Shown: in pieces, positions 62,601 to 64,000 of the stretch
How the letters are laid out: each line of letters opens with the position of its first letter
Position numbering within the stretch: the stretch's first letter is position 1
NCBI GenBank assembly: GCA_943737045.1
Contig: CALSFV010000047.1
Span: forward strand, 434,001 to 498,000
DNA: 64,000 nucleotides
Reading direction: 5' to 3'
Source of the DNA: Parapristionchus giblindavisi
Lineage: Eukaryota > Nematoda > Chromadorea > Rhabditida > Diplogasteridae
Program-made: the position numbers and the translations under genes
The notes under the pieces: generated by a model
Seen by the model: the letters and a program-made list of their open reading frames with translations, nothing else
The model's database searches: none
What the model was told of the DNA's origin: nothing

Positions 62601-64000
62601 TAGTTTATCTTATTCAGAATTTTTCGCTCTTTCATTTGGTATATGACACGATAGGTTTCATTTTCATTTTCAAATTTCTCAAGTTATCTTGATCATATCA
62701 GAGTAAAAGCTACTTTTGTACTTCGATCATTATAGCAGCAGTAAAATATTGCAGATCGACATGACCTGAAGTGTGTCTCATTCAGAATTTTTTCCTCTTT
62801 CACATACTGTATCACTTGCTGAGTGTCATTGACAATTTGACTTGTAACGAACTGTTTTGTACCAAAAACAGAGAGTACCGAAAGATAAATTTACATATTG
62901 GCCGTACTGACCACATTGAAATAGTTTATCTTATTCAGAATTTTTCGCTCTTTCATTTGGTATATGACACGATAGGTTTCATTTTCATTTTCAAATTTCT
63001 CAAGTTATCTTGATCATATCAGAGTAAAAGCTACTTTTGTACTTCGATCATTATAGCAGCAGTAAAATATTACAGAATGACATGACCTGAAGTGTGTCTC
63101 ATTCAGAATTTTTTCCTCTTTCACATACTATATCACTTGCTGAGTGTCATTGAAAATTTGACTTGTAACGAACTGTTTTGTACCAAAAACAGAGAGTACT
63201 GAAAGATAAATTTACATATTGGCCGTACTTACCACTTTGAAATAGTTCATCTTATTCAGAATTTTTCGCTCTTTCATTTGGTATATGACACGATAGGTTT
63301 CAATTTCATTTTCACATTTCTCAAGTTATCTTGATCATATCAGAGTAAAAGCTACTTTTGTACTTCGATCATTATAGCAGCAGTAAAATATTACAGATTG
63401 ACATGACCTGAAGTGTGTCTCATTCAGAATTTTTTCCTCTTTCACATAGTATATCACTCGCTGAGTATCATTGCCAATTTGACTTGTAACGAACTGTTTT
63501 GTACCAAAAACAGAGAGTACTGAAAGATAAATTTACATATTGGCCGTACTTACCACTTTGAAATAGTTCATCTTATTCAGAATTTTTCGCTCTTTCATTT
63601 GGTATATGACACGATAGGTTTCATTTTCATTTTCACATTTCTCAAGTTATCTTGATCATATCAGAGTAAAAGCTACTTTTTTTACTTCGATCATTATAGC
63701 AGCAGTAAAATATTACAGATTGACATGACCTGAAGTGTGTCTCATTCAGAATTTTTTCCTCTTTCACATACTATATCACTTGCTGAGTGTCATTGACAAT
63801 TTGACTTGTAACGAACTGTTTTGTACCAAAAACAGAGAGTACCGAAAGATAAATTTACATATTGGCCGTACTGACCACATTGAAATAGTTTATCTTATTC
63901 AGAATTTTTCGCTCTTTCATTTGGTATATGACACGATAGGTTTCATTTTCATTTTCAAATTTCTCAAGTTATCTTGATCATATCAGAGTAAAAGCTACTT
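56667..64000 (+). repeat. Long higher-order repeat with 10- and 9-unit spacing
   Basis: A series of units beginning with the ATATTGCAG / CATACTGTATC unit starts at 56667, 59880 and 62771, spaced 3213 bp (10 units) and 2891 bp (9 units). Following units match in order: GAATGACATG units at 56988, 60201 and 63092; seven-T units at 57309, 60522 and 63413; ACCGAA units at 57631, 60844 and 63735. The rare ATCACAGTAAAAG lies at about 57878 and 61091, 3213 bp apart. Inside the first copy a 3-unit repeat is nested (58274, 58595, 58916 against 59238, 59559, 59880; 964 bp). Confidence 0.75.
63735..64000 (+). repeat. Partial satellite unit at the right edge
   Basis: The window ends 266 bp into a unit of the CATACTATATCACTTGC, ACCGAA, GACACG, TCAAATTT type, just after TAAAAGCTACTT. 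The array therefore continues to the right of the window as well, and its true length is more than 64 kb. Confidence 0.95.

Larger units (their letters stand above)
1..64000 (+). repeat. Satellite DNA array, about 321-bp unit, about 199 head-to-tail copies
   Basis: Every line of the sequence carries the same AT-rich unit in the same orientation. GTGTGTCTC or a close variant recurs at 192, 514, 835, 1156 and so on to 63735, giving 198 intervals that average 320.9 bp. Units differ by recurrent single-base changes and one-base homopolymer indels, so this is not one sequence copied identically. No unique sequence, inverted segment, transposon or gene interrupts it. Satellite arrays of this size are known from eukaryotic constitutive heterochromatin, often centromeric or pericentromeric. 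The chromosomal location and the host are not shown by the sequence. I do not recognise the family by name. Plus strand is used only because the unit is written in this orientation. Confidence 0.98.

Noticed and set aside
1..64000. CRISPR array
   Set aside because: There are no short repeats alternating with unique spacers. The whole 321 bp is repeated and no cas-like gene is present.
1..64000. Transposable element, LTR or tandem rolling-circle element
   Set aside because: I found no terminal inverted repeats, long terminal repeats, target-site duplications or transposase or polymerase frame. Units are head to tail with no junction sequence.
1..64000. rDNA, tRNA or other RNA gene repeats
   Set aside because: The unit is too short and too AT-rich for rDNA, lacks recognisable rRNA core motifs, and contains no tRNA A/B-box pair or cloverleaf that I could see.
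1..64000. Naming the host or satellite family
   Set aside because: I do not recognise the unit, and AT-rich satellites of about 320 bp occur in many unrelated eukaryotes, so a name would be a guess.

Overview
The whole 64-kb window is one uninterrupted block of satellite DNA. A single repeat unit of about 321 bp (observed range 320-322 bp) runs head to tail, always in the same orientation, from the first base to the last. I count 198 complete units between positions 192 and 63734, a 191-bp partial unit on the left and a 266-bp partial unit on the right, about 199 copies in all. I see no gene, RNA gene, transposon, unique spacer or inversion. Unit starts are set, arbitrarily, at the first G of the recurring GTGTGTCTC.

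The organism cannot be identified from this sequence. A megasatellite of this size with higher-order structure is typical of eukaryotic heterochromatin (centromeric, pericentromeric or subtelomeric) and unlike any bacterial, archaeal, viral or organellar region I know. The unit is about 32% G+C (103 of 321 in the copy at 835-1155) and CpG is only mildly under-represented there (7 seen, about 8 expected). I do not recognise the family by name.

The unit has internal structure. It is an old dimer of two half-repeats, about 153 and 168 bp long, whose first 54 bp still align at 41 of 54 positions. Units differ from one another at about a dozen recurrent two-state positions, several of them CpG/TpG, plus rarer private changes. 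Combinations of these markers reveal a patchwork of higher-order repeats (HORs).

Layout: 3-unit HOR (192-2762); run of alike units (2442-3725); 5-unit HOR with 6-, 5-, 5- and 3-unit copies (3726-9813); mixed zone (9814-12701); 5-unit HOR with copies of 5, 3, 5, 5, 4 and 4 units (12702-22006); mixed zone (22007-23290); related 5- and 6-unit blocks (23291-26821); 11-unit HOR of about 3.53 kb in three copies, itself built largely of 2-unit blocks (25860-36442); 7-unit block and partial second copy (36122-39650); mixed zone (39651-41576); duplicated 5-unit block (41577-44786); duplicated 3-unit block (44787-46712); 2-unit blocks (47034-48317 and 49923-51206); 6-unit HOR (51207-54418); run of alike units (54419-55703); and a long 10/9-unit periodicity (56667-64000).

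Nothing here works as a gene set. The interest lies in the array's evolution: unequal exchange, recombinant units whose junctions can be placed, nested periodicities, and short segments that are conserved both between half-repeats and across copies and might bind a protein. An 80-codon frame recurs in 81 copies, but it has no ATG and is closed by TGA in many of the others, so I do not call it a gene.
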